From Cervus elaphus (lineage: Eukaryota; Chordata; Mammalia; Artiodactyla; Cervidae): 64,000 nt of DNA. The notes beneath the pieces are model-generated. The model had not been told where the DNA came from. It did no database searches and saw only the letters and a program-made list of their open reading frames with translations. Location: positions 59,656,001 through 59,720,000 of the forward strand of contig NC_057818.1 of the NCBI RefSeq assembly GCF_910594005.1, read 5' to 3'. Both the position numbers and the translations under genes were made by a program. Shown here in pieces: positions 32,540 to 44,170 of the stretch (the first letter of the stretch is position 1; each line of letters begins with the position of its first letter).

Positions 32540-32781
32540 TCCACAGGCGCTGACCGCCATATTGCCCAGCAGCGGCCCCTACGGGCAGAATCTGGGTTCC
32601 TGGAGGTTCGTCACGTGACGGGCGGCCGTTGGTGGCCGTTGGTGGCTCTCAGGTGGTTTGGAGTTTTGGAGTGTTCTCTGCCGAGTGTTTGCTGCTGAGG
32701 CGCTGCGGCACTGCCAGGCGACCTGATTCGGAAGGTAGACTTTGGAAGCCTATTGTTTCAGCCACATCGTGAGAAGACCCG
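32540..32781 (+). promoter_or_regulatory. CpG-type promoter and first exon without an identified gene
   Basis: GC-rich block with gccgccatattg-type YY1-like motif (32559-32567), a palindromic cacgtg E-box inside gttcgtcacgtgacgg (32613-32618) and a duplicated ggccgttggtgg. A strong donor, acccg|gtaagag, follows at 32782. In layout it resembles KRAB-ZNF first exons. No KRAB or finger exon is found on either strand between here and 64000. Confidence 0.6.
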
Positions 32782-35114
32782 GTAAGAGAAGAGACGTCCG
32801 TAGCGTTACGTGTTGTTTTGGTAGGGTCGGTGGCTACAGTACGTGAGGGTCAAGGAAGCGGGTGTATTGGTTGGTAGGCCGTTTGTTTAGTCAATAATCC
32901 GGGACTGTCCAGGAGTACTGAAATCAGTGATATGTGCAGATTTTCATTGCGCGAATCTATGGTTCAGTAATGGAGGGAACGTGGCATCAGCGACGGCATG
33001 GTGAATCCGCGGGTTCAAATTTCAGGAGAATGAGGGATGGACGTTTGCGAGGTTGCTGATGGGGAAGTCTGTGAGAGCTGGTAACCGACGCCGTCTGTAT
33101 GGTGGCTGATAGGACTTAGGGTTTGTGATGGGGAGTCTAGAGGTCTATTATGGGAGAGTGTGGGCATTACTAATGTGGAGGTCTGGGGACCTCATAGAGG
33201 TTGAGGATGAGGTATTAGGGGGCAGTGACGGAGTTGTTGAGGGATATTAGGAGCTTGGAGAGGGTCACTGATGGGTACTGGAGTCAGCATTTAGAACTAT
33301 TACTGGGGCAGGGGATGGAATGGGATTGGTGGTAGCATATTCTCATGACTGGGGAGACCTAAGTATCGGTGTCTGACAGGTGAGCTCATGGAAGTCTTTG
33401 CTTTGGGAAGCCTGTGGGGTTCGTGATTGGGGAGGGACTCGTGATTGGGAAGGGACTCCCTGGAGATCCTTGGTTTGAGTTTCCAACTTGTATAACTGGA
33501 AGGAGCTTCCTGTTGTGACATTCTCCCCCCAGTTCTTCAGCAGTTCACCAGCTGTTCCCGTCAAGCCCCTCCTCACACCTACACTTCTGTTCACGTCTTC
33601 CTTTGCCTTGATCACATCCCTACAAAAATTTAAAGCATTTTTAAACGATCAGAGCCTGAGGAAATCTAAAGTGATATTTGCTTGTATATTCATACACTGT
33701 CACTCTAAGGATTCACAAAAGTAGGAACAGAGGAACTGGGTGGCTGAAGGACCTCAGGTGAAGATGATGCCCTTTGTACCTTGTGAATGTTGAACCATGT
33801 GGACCATTTCTTTCTTTTTTTAAAAATATTTTTAACTAGTATGCTTATGAGATTTTGTCTATTATTACATAAAAGCTGTACGTTGCTTGATGAGGATAAA
33901 ACATATGTAAAACATTAAATTATCCTCTTTCAGAACATGTTTTTAGTTTTCCTGTAGGCCAGTGATCTCTTGGATATGATCCTTCTCTTGTTTCTACCTG
34001 GTAATCATAGAAGTAATAACATTGATTCTGATTGTATTCATGCTTCTTCACCATAATTTTTCACATTTAAATATTTATTGTCATTTTATAAATAGGCAGA
34101 AATTGCTAATTCTGTTCTTACTTCACATAGAAGGCATTTGGGATAATTTAAAATTTTGTTTTGTTTGGAACTTTTTGATTGCTGTCTTTCTTGTTATTCC
34201 TAATTCTGTCTTGAGAAATTTATCACACTTTCCATTGTGATTCCCTATATGATTTTCTCTTTTAAGGCAAATGTAAATAATTGAAAAGAATGTATTATTT
34301 TCAATATGTGCATCTTTTATCTACTTTGATATGTTGCTGAAGTCTGTATTAGTTTTAATATTTAGACCATGTATACAGTATTTTCCTACATTGTCACAAA
34401 ATTATAGTGGTATTTTAATATTGTCTATCTCAGTGGTGTTCCTGTCAAACATCCTTGTTTTTTTTTTAACAGCTTGTTTTATGTGATTTGGTTCCCTACG
34501 ACTGGCTACATAAAGCAACCACATTGTAACTTCTAACTCATGTTATTCTATGAATTTCTACTTTATCCAATTGAATGGATCTCATCTTAAATTCTTTTAC
34601 TAGTTCCTGGTACTATTACTCCTCCTGATTTCCAATTATCTATATTTGCCTGGGCCTGATATACTTTGTCTATTACAGGTTATTTTCCCTGGACAGTTTG
34701 AAGGATGTGAGTGTCTCTGAGAACCAGTCAGTTACTGGATTTTATTTTCTTTTTATTTATTCCAGTCAGCTGTGTCTTTTAATGGACAGTTTTACTGTTT
34801 GCATTTGCTGCCCCAACCCTGTACTGTGTGTCTCTCACTTCTGTTTTACTCCTTTTTAAAATTCTCTCTGTTTCCTTGTACTTTATTTTCCTTTATAGTT
34901 CCTATTACCTAGATCATACATTTTTAGCTTTTAATTTATGCAGTGGTTTAGAAGGCACACCTTGTTTTGATATATCTACTGGAAGTTCCCTTAAAGTTTT
35001 CCAGAAGTATTCTTGAATTTATGTTGTTCTAATCAGCAAAGTGGTTGACAAAAATATAGGTCTGTTTTATGTGTATTCTTTCTACTTTCTGTTCTAGCTA
35101 CCTCAGCTTTAAAA
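32782..35114. other. long AT-rich stretch after the orphan promoter
   Basis: No KRAB, finger or receptor exon and no repeat that I can name with confidence. Repeated gtgatggggag/attggggag phrases at 33050-33480 suggest low-complexity evolution. Confidence 0.4.
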
Positions 35115-35399
35115 TTTTTTTTTTTTACTTTATTTTTGGTTGCACTGGGTCTTTGTTGCTGCATGTGCACTTTCTCTAGTTGGGGTAATCAGGCACTGCT
35201 CTTCGTTGTGGGGTGTGGGCTTCTCATTGCAGTGCCTACTCTTGTTGCAGGGCACAGGCTCTAGGTGTACAGGCTTCAGTAGTTGTGGTACGTGAGCTTT
35301 GTTGCCCCGGGGCATGTGGAATCTTCCCGGACCAGGGATTAAAACCATGTCCCCTGCACTGGCAGGTGATTCGCAACCACTGGACCACAAGGAAAGCCT
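35115..35399 (-). mobile_element. long CHR-family SINE
   Basis: Reverse long form (tgcactgggtctttgttgc, ggtgtgggcttctcattgc, aggcttcagtagttgtgg, gaccagggattaaaacc, ctggaccacaaggaaagcc), the same subfamily as 20596-20887. Confidence 0.85.
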
Positions 35400-36560
35400 T
35401 ATAGTTCTTAATTTAAGGGTTAATCATAGTTACCTACTCAAAATCTTGCACAAAAGCAAATGTGGAGGTGTTTATTGACCACCTGATGGTCTTAAATTGA
35501 GTATTATTGGTTTACATGACAGTAACAGGAATAGTAGAGTCTCCGTTTTAAACTATCTGATCCTGGTAGTTTTATTTGCAAGAGACGCGTTTAGAGCCTT
35601 CTCTCTTCTATGGATATTAGTCTGCTTCTGCTTACTATCACCAGTGAGGATCAATATTAGTAAAGTTTATTTTCCTAACAGTTTACATATTCATTGATAT
35701 TGAGTTGTACAAATGTGTGCAGTGATAGCTAATGTAGATCATTGGCATCATGTTCTTGTTACCTGTATCTATTTTTAGGTCCTTCTCAAATACTTAGGCA
35801 AATTCCAGTTCATTGCTCATAAGGGAACTGATGGTGCAGCTCACTGTGTAAAATTAGGAAAGAACTCTTTTGGGTACAATTTCTCAGTGAGGCGGAACCT
35901 CCTCACCATGATACATATTTGCAGACAGTCCGTTGCATGTTAGTCCTAAATTCTTCCTGCTCGCTGCATGTGAGCCCTGTCTGCCTCCAGGGATCATGAA
36001 AAGTGAGCCTCTGCCATGAACACTCTAATAGTCTGTAAAGACATATTAACTACAAAGTGATAATTGTCCTTGATAATTAGCAACTGGCAAAATATTTTCA
36101 CAAATAATCCCAGTTCCCAAGCCTGTTCCTGCCAGAGCTGTTATAGATGACATTATAATTGCAGTTCTGAGGGGAGGTGAGGTCACAGGATCACAAACTC
36201 ATATCTCAGGGTCAAGCTACCCCTCTTGCACACAGGCTAATTGCTATGACCTTCATACTGAATCCATTATCCAGGCATTAGGAAAAAGTCAGTGAGTTTT
36301 CTCTATGTTCATCAAGGAGGTTGAATCTATAAAGGAAGGCTCTGTATCAGGAATCTGGTAAGGGAACTTATTGGACAAAGAGAATCTCCTGTGTATAAAC
36401 CTGGTCCAGCAGCAAAGCCCTGCAGGAGGGTGGGATAAATCCTGAGTCTGAACTGAGATAGAAAAGGGAGATGGTGTCCTAGACCTTTCACCAGTCTGTA
36501 ATAGCTTCTAATGTAGTGTATGTACTTTTCTCACTGACAGAGATTGTTGTTGTTTAATAC
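35400..36560 (+). repeat. V1R duplication unit 1, upstream block
   Basis: The block is homologous to 42290-43580 upstream of the intact receptor. Shared text includes atctcagggtcaagctaccc, cctctctgtt-like variants, ctgcaggagggtgggataaa and cctagacctttcacc. It therefore belongs to the duplicated V1R unit, 2-3 kb before the receptor exon. Confidence 0.88.
36328..36359 (+). promoter_or_regulatory. conserved TATA-like motif and donor in V1R unit 1
   Basis: ctataaagg at 36328-36336 and gaatctg|gtaagg at 36351-36362 are conserved with 43349-43357 and 43373-43385 of unit 2. This could mark a 5' untranslated exon of the V1R genes. The two are too close for TATA and donor to serve the same transcript start, so function is speculative. 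Confidence 0.25.
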
Positions 36561-37074
36561 TAGTGTGATAGTTTATGAAACTAAGGACTGTATTTCCTCA
36601 ATTAATATGATGTTCAGTCTACTTTCCAGGAACCCTGTGCATACATTTCAGGTTTCACAGGTGAGCACATACCTAGTTCATCCTTGTAACAAAGAGTATG
36701 AAGAGTCGATAGGAGTCATCTGACCCTGCGCAGTAACAGTGTGTCTGGTAGCCACTGCTGGAGTAGAAATGTCTCCTCTAACTCTGGATGTTGTATGAAT
36801 TGCTGGGAAGATTAAATTATTATGTCTCTGTTGATTGTGGAGAGACTCTTTTTACTTAAATTAAGGAATCAGCATGGAAGAAAAATAGAACTTTATGCAA
36901 TTCAGATACCATATTTCTGCTTCTTTTCAATATTATGATACCCATTCAAAAAATGTATGTTCTTTATACCATACACAAGTTGCTCACCTTAACATTGATT
37001 TTGCATGTATCGTGTATTTTCATATCTTTCACAAATCTTGCCTTATTGGTAATACTTGTGTTTGTTGTTGTTTC

Positions 37075-37410
37075 ATTGCTAGATCATGTCCAAGTCTTTT
37101 GCAACTTCATCAAGTGTAGCCCGCAAGGTTCCTTCTTTCCATGGGATTTCCCAGGCAAAAATACCGGAGTGGCATTTCCTTTTCCAGGGGATCTTCCCCA
37201 CTCAGGGATCAAAATCATGTCTCCTGTTTTGGGAGGCATGTTCTTTTCTTTTTTTTTTTTAAGTTTCTCAGATGTCATCAATGTCAAACGCTTTCTTTCT
37301 TTCTTTTTTTTTTTTGGTAGTAGCACTCCTGTTAATTGTTTTCATTTTCTTTTTTTTTCTTTTTTTTTTATTAGTTGGAGGGGGAGGCATGTTCTTTACC
37401 AGCTGATAAT
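37075..37410 (-). mobile_element. Bov-tA SINE interrupted by a 135-bp L1-tail insertion
   Basis: Reverse Bov-tA at 37075-37246 resumes at 37398 with accagctga. The insertion duplicates 16 bases of the SINE, gggaggcatgttcttt. Confidence 0.8.
37247..37381 (-). mobile_element. extremely truncated L1 tail with two extra poly(A)-ended segments
   Basis: Flanked by the perfect 16-bp duplication gggaggcatgttcttt at 37231-37246 and 37382-37397. On the - strand it reads ctccaactaataaaa (the very end of bovine L1), an A-rich run, about 34 bases of other sequence, a second A-rich run, about 30 bases of other sequence, and a third A run. This is the pattern expected of serial 3' transduction. Confidence 0.75.
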
Positions 37411-37605
37411 GCAGCTGGTAAAGAATCCGCCTGCAATGCAGGAGACCCTGATTCGATTCATGGGTTGGAAAGATCTCCTAGAGAAGGGATAGGCTACCCA
37501 CTCCAGTATTCTTGGGCTTCCCTGGTGGCTCAGATGGTAAAGAATCTACCTGCAATGTAGGATACCTGGGGTCAATCCCTGGGTTGGGATGACCTCCTGG
37601 AGGTA
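37411..37605 (+). mobile_element. Bov-A2 SINE (dimer)
   Basis: Two head-to-tail Bov-A monomers: gcagctggtaaagaatccg to ctccagtattcttgg, then ggcttccctggtggctcag to gggatgacctcctggagg. Confidence 0.85.
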
Positions 37606-37926
37606 ACACTGCAGATATTACTAAATAAATATACATATCATATGAAATTAATATTAATAATAATTTTGTTTCTTTAGTGAGCTATTAACCAGGTATCATT
37701 GTTTGCTATTCCATGGAGCTATGACCTGTGCCATTGTGCTTTTTCCTGGACTGAGAGTAAATGAGTCTTTTTTTTTCTGCCCTAATATTGAGTCATTTTT
37801 ATATTCATTAAATCCAACTTGAACACAGGCCAGTTGCCAGCAGTATTATACTCCTGGTGGTGGAACTGCATTTTATGAATATCTGTAAAGCTTTATTCAA
37901 AATTTATACTTGCCCCTAGAATGTCT

Positions 37927-38045
37927 TTTTTTTTTTTTGGCTTTGCCAGGAGGCATGAAGGATCCTGTTCCCTGACCAGGTATCTAAACAGCTCATGCTG
38001 CTTGGAAGTGTGAAATCTTAACCACTGAACCAGCAGGGAAGTCCC
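37927..38045 (-). mobile_element. CHR-type SINE inside V1R unit 1
   Basis: Reverse copy (ggctttgccaggaggcatg, tccctgaccaggtatc, ctgaaccagcagggaagtccc). It is absent at the matching place in units 2 and 3, so it inserted after the duplication. Confidence 0.85.
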
Positions 38046-38533
38046 AGTACCTAAATTTTCAAATATAATACTTCCAAACTAAACTGAAACGACAAGTTGT
38101 AGAACTAAACTAAGATCTGGTTTAGTTGAGGAACACAGGTCACTAGTATTTGCATGTATTCTGGCACAAATGCACTTTCCTTGTTACCAGGGCAGCCAGA
38201 TTCAAATCCTCGCTAGTCATCTGCCCATAACCAGTGAGTGGATATAGATTAAGCATTTAACCTCTCTGGGTGATATTTCCCTCATCTTTATAAGGGAGAT
38301 AATACTGTCTGCCTCATGAATGTGAGAGGAATAAAGATGTTTTCATTTGTGTGGCTTTCTTCACAGTGATTCATTCAATCAAGTGTTTTTTAATGGTTAT
38401 TCATTCACCTCTTGGAAGCACTGATATGACAGGAAAACATTAAGTCTTTTAAGGTAGGAATTATTGATAAGTGGAGAATATTGGATTTTTGTTGACCTGC
38501 TACTTGTGTTCCATGCCTCATCTTCCCATTCAG

Positions 38534-39511
38534 GACCTTCAGCTCAAAAGACAGCCATCAGTCACTGAGACCTGAGAGCATGTTTACTGGTGATTTGGCA
38601 GCAGGATCCATCTTATTATTACAGACAGTATTTGGAATGCTGGGGAATTTCTCTCTTCTTTACTGTTATCTCTTCCTGTATTGTACTGGGGATAGGCTGA
38701 GAACCGTAGATTTGATTGTGACGAACCTTATTGTAGCCAACATCTTCATTCTGTTGTCTGCTGGATTCTGCAGTCCAATGACAGATTTTGGGTGGAGTTG
38801 TCTCAAAAGTGGATCTGCATGCAGAGTTTTTGCTTATCTTCGCGGAGTGGGCAGGGGAGTATCCATTGGCATCACGTGCATCTTGAGTGTCTTCCAGGCC
38901 ATCACGATCAGTCCCAGGAACTCCAGGTGGGCGGACCTTAAAGTGAAGGCTCTCAAGTGTGTTGTTCCTTCAATTGTCGTGTGCTGGGTCGTGAACATGA
39001 TTTTAAATACCATTTATCCTATTTTTGTGATTGAAATATCGAGTAACAAAAGCACCACAAATAGAAAAAGTTTCATACATTGTTCTGCTGTTCCCAATGA
39101 TCGTTATGGAGAAACATATGCAGTAATGATGTCCATGCCTGTTGTCTTTTTTTTTTGTCATGATCTTGGCCAGTGGCTCCACGGTTTTCATCCTGTACAG
39201 GCACAAGCAGAGAGTCCAAAATGTTCATAGAATCAATGGCTCCTCCATATCCTCTGCTGAGTCCAGAGCAACCAAAACCATCCTTTTTCTTCTTCTTTAT
39301 TAATTTTAATATGCTTTCTTCCATCTCTTGTATTATTTTGGGTATTTCCAGCAATGCTAGTTTGTTCATTTCGACCATGTCTGCAGTAATCACTTCATGT
39401 TTCCCAGCTATCAGCCCCTTTCTGCTTATGAGTCGTGACTCCAGAATATCCAGGTTCTGTTTTGCTGGGGAAAGGAATGCAAACTCCCCCATTCTTAAAA
39501 GAAAGGTGTGA
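38534..39511 (+). pseudogene. vomeronasal type-1 receptor pseudogene 1 (V1R unit 1)
   Basis: The acceptor cccattcag|gacc at 38534 and ATG at 38580 are intact. The frame runs through TM1-TM5-like text (FGMLGNFSLLYCYLF, LIVANIFILLSAGF, GRGVSIGITCILSVFQA, NKSTTNRKS glycosylation site) to about residue 190. A length change in the T10 run at 39147-39156 then shifts frame. TM5 end text (MILASGSTVFILYRHK) is in another frame, and a second net deletion of about 5 nt near 39290-39305 moves TM6-TM7 (CFPAISPFLLMSRDSRISR) into a third frame, ending at 39511. No functional receptor is predicted. Best reading: recently inactivated paralog of the intact gene at 45026. Confidence 0.92.
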
Positions 39512-40667
39512 ATGGTATGTATTTGCACTATATTCATTGGCTTATTCACTCAATCCCTCAGATTCCTAGATAAAATGAGAGTGGTTTGCCAGGGGATGGT
39601 AAACAAGATGTGGTGAGCATCTTCTTCAAAGTAAACAATGTTGTGATAGTAGTTGCAAGGAAATATGATACAATTATCATGTAAATACTTCTGTAATGGA
39701 TGTTCTACTAGTGCTTGCAGTTGAGAAGTTCAGAATGTATGGAATAATAAACACCAGGTCCTCAAACAGTCTGCTTCTTTTTTTTTTTTTCTTTTTTTAT
39801 TTTTTTTTTCTTTTTTTTTTCCAAGGCACGGGCCCCTCTCTCGGGGCGAACCCATTCCAGGGCGCCCTGCCCTTCACAAAGAAAAGAGAACTCTCCCCGG
39901 GGCTCCCGCCGGCTTCTCCGGGATCGGTTGCGTTACCGCACTGGACGCCTCGCGGCGCCCATCTCCGCCACTCCGGATTCGGGGATCTGAACCCGACTCC
40001 CTTTCGATCGGCTGAGGGCAACAACAGTCTGCTTCTTATAGACACATGTAGAAGGGTGTAACTTAAATGTATCACTGTAAATGTGCTAGAAATGGAGTAG
40101 GCATGGAATACTAGGAAAAAAGTGGGTGAAAATGGAAGAGCATGTGGCAGGTCATTACTGAATCTGAAGGCATTGAGGAAGGGAATTTCATTCCTTGAGT
40201 AAAGATTTTTGAAGGTAGTCATGAGTTTTGTCAATTTTATCCTTAGAATGACAACAGTTGTTTAGATGAAATAGAGTATTTTGTGGGGAGATGAGTGTGT
40301 TTAAGTATTTTCAGGTAGAAACTGCTGGACTGAAGTGAAGTTCTGTACAGGAGAGCATAAAATTACATTGTACCATATTTTAAAAAATCATCATGTGATT
40401 GTGATAATTGGAAAAGTTGAGAATTGCATGGAACTTGGATCTGTAGAAGACAGAATTTTCTTTCTTTTGTGAAGATGACTGTATTGGTAAGTAGAGGTTT
40501 TCAGGTGCATGCTCATATCTCCAAAGCTATGAAATTACTTTGTAGTGTAGTCTTCCATTGAATTCAGAGCACTGGAGGAAGAACCATTTGAAAGGGAAAG
40601 GGATCCATCCTGTGCATATGGAGTTTGTGGCTCCTCAACTTTTAAGGTGCAGAGTGAGTATTGCCTT
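39512..40667 (+). repeat. V1R duplication unit 1, downstream flank
   Basis: Apart from the 28S insert, this matches 55678-56590 downstream of pseudogene 3: tatattcattggctt, ggtgagcatcttcttcaaag, ctagtgcttgcagttgag and ccattgaattcagagcac. Hence the duplicated unit extends about 1 kb past the receptor. Confidence 0.85.
39780..40023 (-). pseudogene. retrotransposed 28S rRNA fragment with target-site duplications
   Basis: On the - strand the segment at about 39823-40015 matches the internal part of 28S rRNA: gccgatcgaaagggagtc, gggttcagatcccc, cgaatccggagtggcgg, ggcgtccagtgcggtaacg and gccccgtgccttgg-like end, followed by an A-rich tail (T-rich at 39780-39822 on +). It is flanked by a perfect 14-bp duplication, acagtctgcttctt, at 39766-39779 and 40024-40037. 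The A tail begins where 28S itself reads GGAAA. This indicates LINE-mediated insertion of an rRNA fragment, into the 3' flank of V1R pseudogene 1. Confidence 0.93.
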
Positions 40668-41422
40668 AGTGTTGTTTGTTCAGTTGCTCTGTCAATTCTG
40701 GATGCCAGGCTGTGGACTGCAACACTGCAGGCTTCCCTGTCCTTCACCACCTCTAGGCATTGCTCAAACTCATGTCCATTGAGTCAGTGATGCCATCCAA
40801 CCATATTATCATCTATTGTCCCCGTCTTCTCCTCTCATCAATATTTCCCAGTATCAGGGGCTTTTCTAATGAGTTGGGTTTTTGGATCAGGTGGCCAAAG
40901 TATTGAAGCTTCAGCTTTAGTATAAGTCTTGCTAATGAATATTCAGGGTTGATTTCCTTTAGAATGACTGGTTTGATCTCCTTGCAGTCCAAGGGACTCT
41001 CAAGCGTCTTCTCTAACACCACAGCTCAAAGACATCAATTCTTCGGCATTCAACCTTTGTGATGGTCCAACTCTCACATCCATACATGACTAGTGGAAAA
41101 ACCATAGCTTGGTCTGTACAGACCTTTTTGGGCAAAGTAATGTCTCTGCTTTTTAATATGCTGTCTAGGTTGGCCTCAGTTTTCTTCCAAGGAGTAAGCG
41201 TCTTTTAATTCTATGGCTGCAGTCACCATCTTCAGTGATTTTGGAGTCCAAGAAAGTAAAATCTGTCACTGTTTCCATTGTTTTCCCATCTATTTGCCAT
41301 GAAATGATGGGACTGGATGCCATAATCTTCGTTTTTGAATGTTGAGTTTTAATCCAGATTTTTCACTCTCGTTTTTCACTTTCATCAAGAGGCTCTTTAG
41401 TTCTTCTTCGCTTTCTGCACAT
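40668..41422 (-). mobile_element. BovB 3' fragment
   Basis: Reverse BovB of about 755 bp. It covers the RT C-terminal coding part and 3' end, with stops and frame breaks; truncated near 41422. Confidence 0.92.
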
Positions 41423-41639
41423 ACTCCCACCTTTCGTTTATTGATGACTTTTTATTTTGAAAAATTGAAACATACAGAAATGTAAAAATACAGCAGGAAA
41501 TATAGACCTGCAAAACCCTGAACCTACAGCATACTTTTCTTCTAGATTCACCAAATTACTATTTTCTCTGCAAACATTGCCGTTTTATCACAAATTCTTT
41601 TTCATCTGTTTAATTTAAAATACTTGCAGCTCTTTTTTT

Positions 41640-42230
41640 TTCCTTCAGTGATACAGTTTTGAAGAATACACACTCACTGTGTGTTAACATCAGGTCCTAA
41701 TGTTGACTGCACATTTTAGGCACTGTGTGTTGTAGCAAATATTGTCTTTTTGATTTTTGCGGGGTTGAAAGGATTGGAATGTGTAGAAAGGCTCCCATTT
41801 TCAGATTTCCATAAGTCTATATATGCAGCTGTTCTGCCTAAGATCTTGTGATTGAGACACACGTTTGCATCATGATTTTGATTTTTGAAATAGTTCTGAG
41901 TTCCTGTGAGTGTATATATTTATGTTTACTCATATAAGACACGTTTTATGTGTTCAGTGTGTGTACTGATGCTTTTGAGTGTGTATTGATTCAGTTAAAG
42001 CTCCTTGAGCTAGAGTGATTGTGTATGTGCAAAAATATGTGAATGTATGTAAATACATGTTTGAGTGTATTGAGTGTGCACACATGCCTGTTTGCATCTT
42101 TGTGTAGGTGAGTTGGCGTGTGTGTTTGGGTGTTTCTATGTAGGTTGGGCTGGCTATCTTAATGGCTATAGTAACTGAGTTGAAATTACAGAGTCATTCC
42201 ATCATGAACATAGTGCAAAGAGTTGATTTG
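41640..42230 (+). repeat. V1R unit block shared with 53410-53880
   Basis: Shared text includes actgcacattttaggcactg, aaatattgt, gaaaggctcccattttc and runs of gtgtatgtgc and gtgaatgtatg. It is a GT-rich stretch 3 kb upstream of V1R gene 2 and about 1.2 kb upstream of pseudogene 3. Confidence 0.8.
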
Positions 42231-42385
42231 TGTGTAGGAAAACCATAAGAATTGAATTCAGCTGTTTTTTATATACAGAATATTTTCATATAATTATGTT
42301 TCTTGATTTAAAGGAAATCATGGTTCCTTACTCAAAATTTTGCATAAAAATATGTGTGGGGGCTTCTGTTAATGATTTGCTGCTC

Positions 42386-42501
42386 TTTTTTGGGGGCCAT
42401 TTCCAGTGACTTGCCAGATCTTAGTTCCCTGACCAGGGACTGAATCCCTGACCTGGAAGTGAAAGCACTGAGTCTTCAACACTGGACCAGCAGGGAATTC
42501 C
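42386..42501 (-). mobile_element. CHR-type SINE in V1R unit 2
   Basis: Reverse copy: agatcttagttccctgacc, ggactgaatccctgacc and ctggaccagcagggaattcccc. Absent at the equivalent place in unit 1. Confidence 0.85.
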
Positions 42502-43348
42502 CCATTTGTTGGTCTTGAGTTGACTGAGTGGCATTAGCTTATCTGACAGTTACACGAATAGTAGAATCTCCCTCTTAAACTACCTGATCCTGGTTCTTTT
42601 ATTTTCAAGAACTTTTAGGAACCTTCTTTCTTTCTTCTAAAGAGAATAGTTGGTTCTGCTTCCTGTCACTAGTGAGGGTCAATATCAGTGAAGTTTGTAT
42701 TCCTAAAAGTTTACATATTCATTGGTATTGATTTGTGCAAATGAGTGAAGTGATATCTAATGCAGATCTTGGCATCACGTCCTTCTTTTCACCTGTGTAT
42801 CTTTTGAAACACTCATATTTGGACCAATTCCATTTCTTTGCCCTTACCTTAATTGCTGGTTCAGCTCAGCATATGAAATGAGGAAAGAACTGTTCTGGGT
42901 AGAATTTCTCAGTGAGGCAGACCTCCATTGAGACACACACTTGCAGCCGGTCCCTTACGTGTCAAACCTAAGTACTTCCAGCTCCCTGCGTGTGAGCCCT
43001 GCCTGCCTCCGGGGATCATGGAAAACTAAGCATCTGTCACAAATGCAGTCCAATAGTCTCTTAGACATATTAACTTGAAACTTACAATTGTCCCTGGTAA
43101 TTAGCAACTGGGAGACTGTTTTCAAAAATAATCCCAGCTCCCAAGCCTGTTCCTGCCCGCGTTGCTACAGGTGACATGATAATTGCAGTTCTGAGGGGAG
43201 GTGAGGTCACAGGATCACAAGCTCATATCTCAGGGTCGAGCTACCCCTCTTGCACATAGGCTGATTGCTTTGACCTTAATGTTGAGCTCACCATCCAGGC
43301 AGCAGGAAGAAACAGTGGTTTTCTCTACATTCATCTGCGAAGTAGAAT

Positions 43349-43381
43349 CTATAAAGGAAGGATTTGTGTCAGGAATCTGGT
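43349..43381 (+). promoter_or_regulatory. conserved TATA-like motif and donor in V1R unit 2
   Basis: ctataaagg at 43349 and gaatctg|gtaagtg with GT at 43380. Conserved with unit 1; see there for the limits of this interpretation. Confidence 0.25.
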
Positions 43382-43580
43382 AAGTGAACATATTGGACAA
43401 AGGCAATCTGCTGTGTATGGACCTGGTCAGCAGCAAAGCCCTGCAGGAGGGCAGGATAAATCCTGAGTGTGAACTGAGATGGGAAAGGGAGATGGATTCC
43501 TAGACCTTTCACCAATCGCTGATGGCTCCTAGTGTGATGTATGTATGTCTCAGTGACAAAGATTACTGTGGCTTAATGCA

Positions 43581-44102
43581 GGTGATAATGAAATCTGATT
43601 TTTCATGTGGTCAAAGACTGTAGTTCCTAAGCCAGCTTGATGTTCAGAGTACTTTTCAGAAATCATAGACATGATTTTTAGGTTGATAAATGTGGCCAGG
43701 GTGGTCCATACTGTAAGAGGAGTAGGATGAACCTCTGGGGGTCATCTGATCCTGTGCAGATACCATGTGTCTCGCAGCTGTTGCTGGAGTAGAAGTGGGT
43801 GTATGAAGTGCTTAGTACATTTAATAACTTATCTGTATAGAAAGTGGGGAAACTCTTATTTCCTAAAGTTAGCAATGCAGCATGTAAGAACAATAGAAGT
43901 TTACATGTTTCAGATATCATTTTTAGGCTCACGTGTATTTTGTGACATTTCTGCTGCTTTTAAATGTTATAACATCCATCCAAAAATATATGTCATTTAT
44001 ACTGTACACAAATTGCCTACCTTAACATTTGATTTTGTGTATCTTATATTTCATATCTTTCATAAAGCTTGCCTTAGTGCTAATGCTTTTATTTGACTCA
44101 GG

Positions 44103-44170
<68 letters not shown>

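Larger units (their letters stand above)
42290..43580 (+). repeat. V1R duplication unit 2, upstream block
   Basis: Counterpart of 35400-36560. It is absent from unit 3. Confidence 0.88.

Noticed and set aside
39797..40234. Long frames on both strands across the 28S insertion
   Set aside because: They arise from GC-rich rRNA sequence and have no coding meaning.
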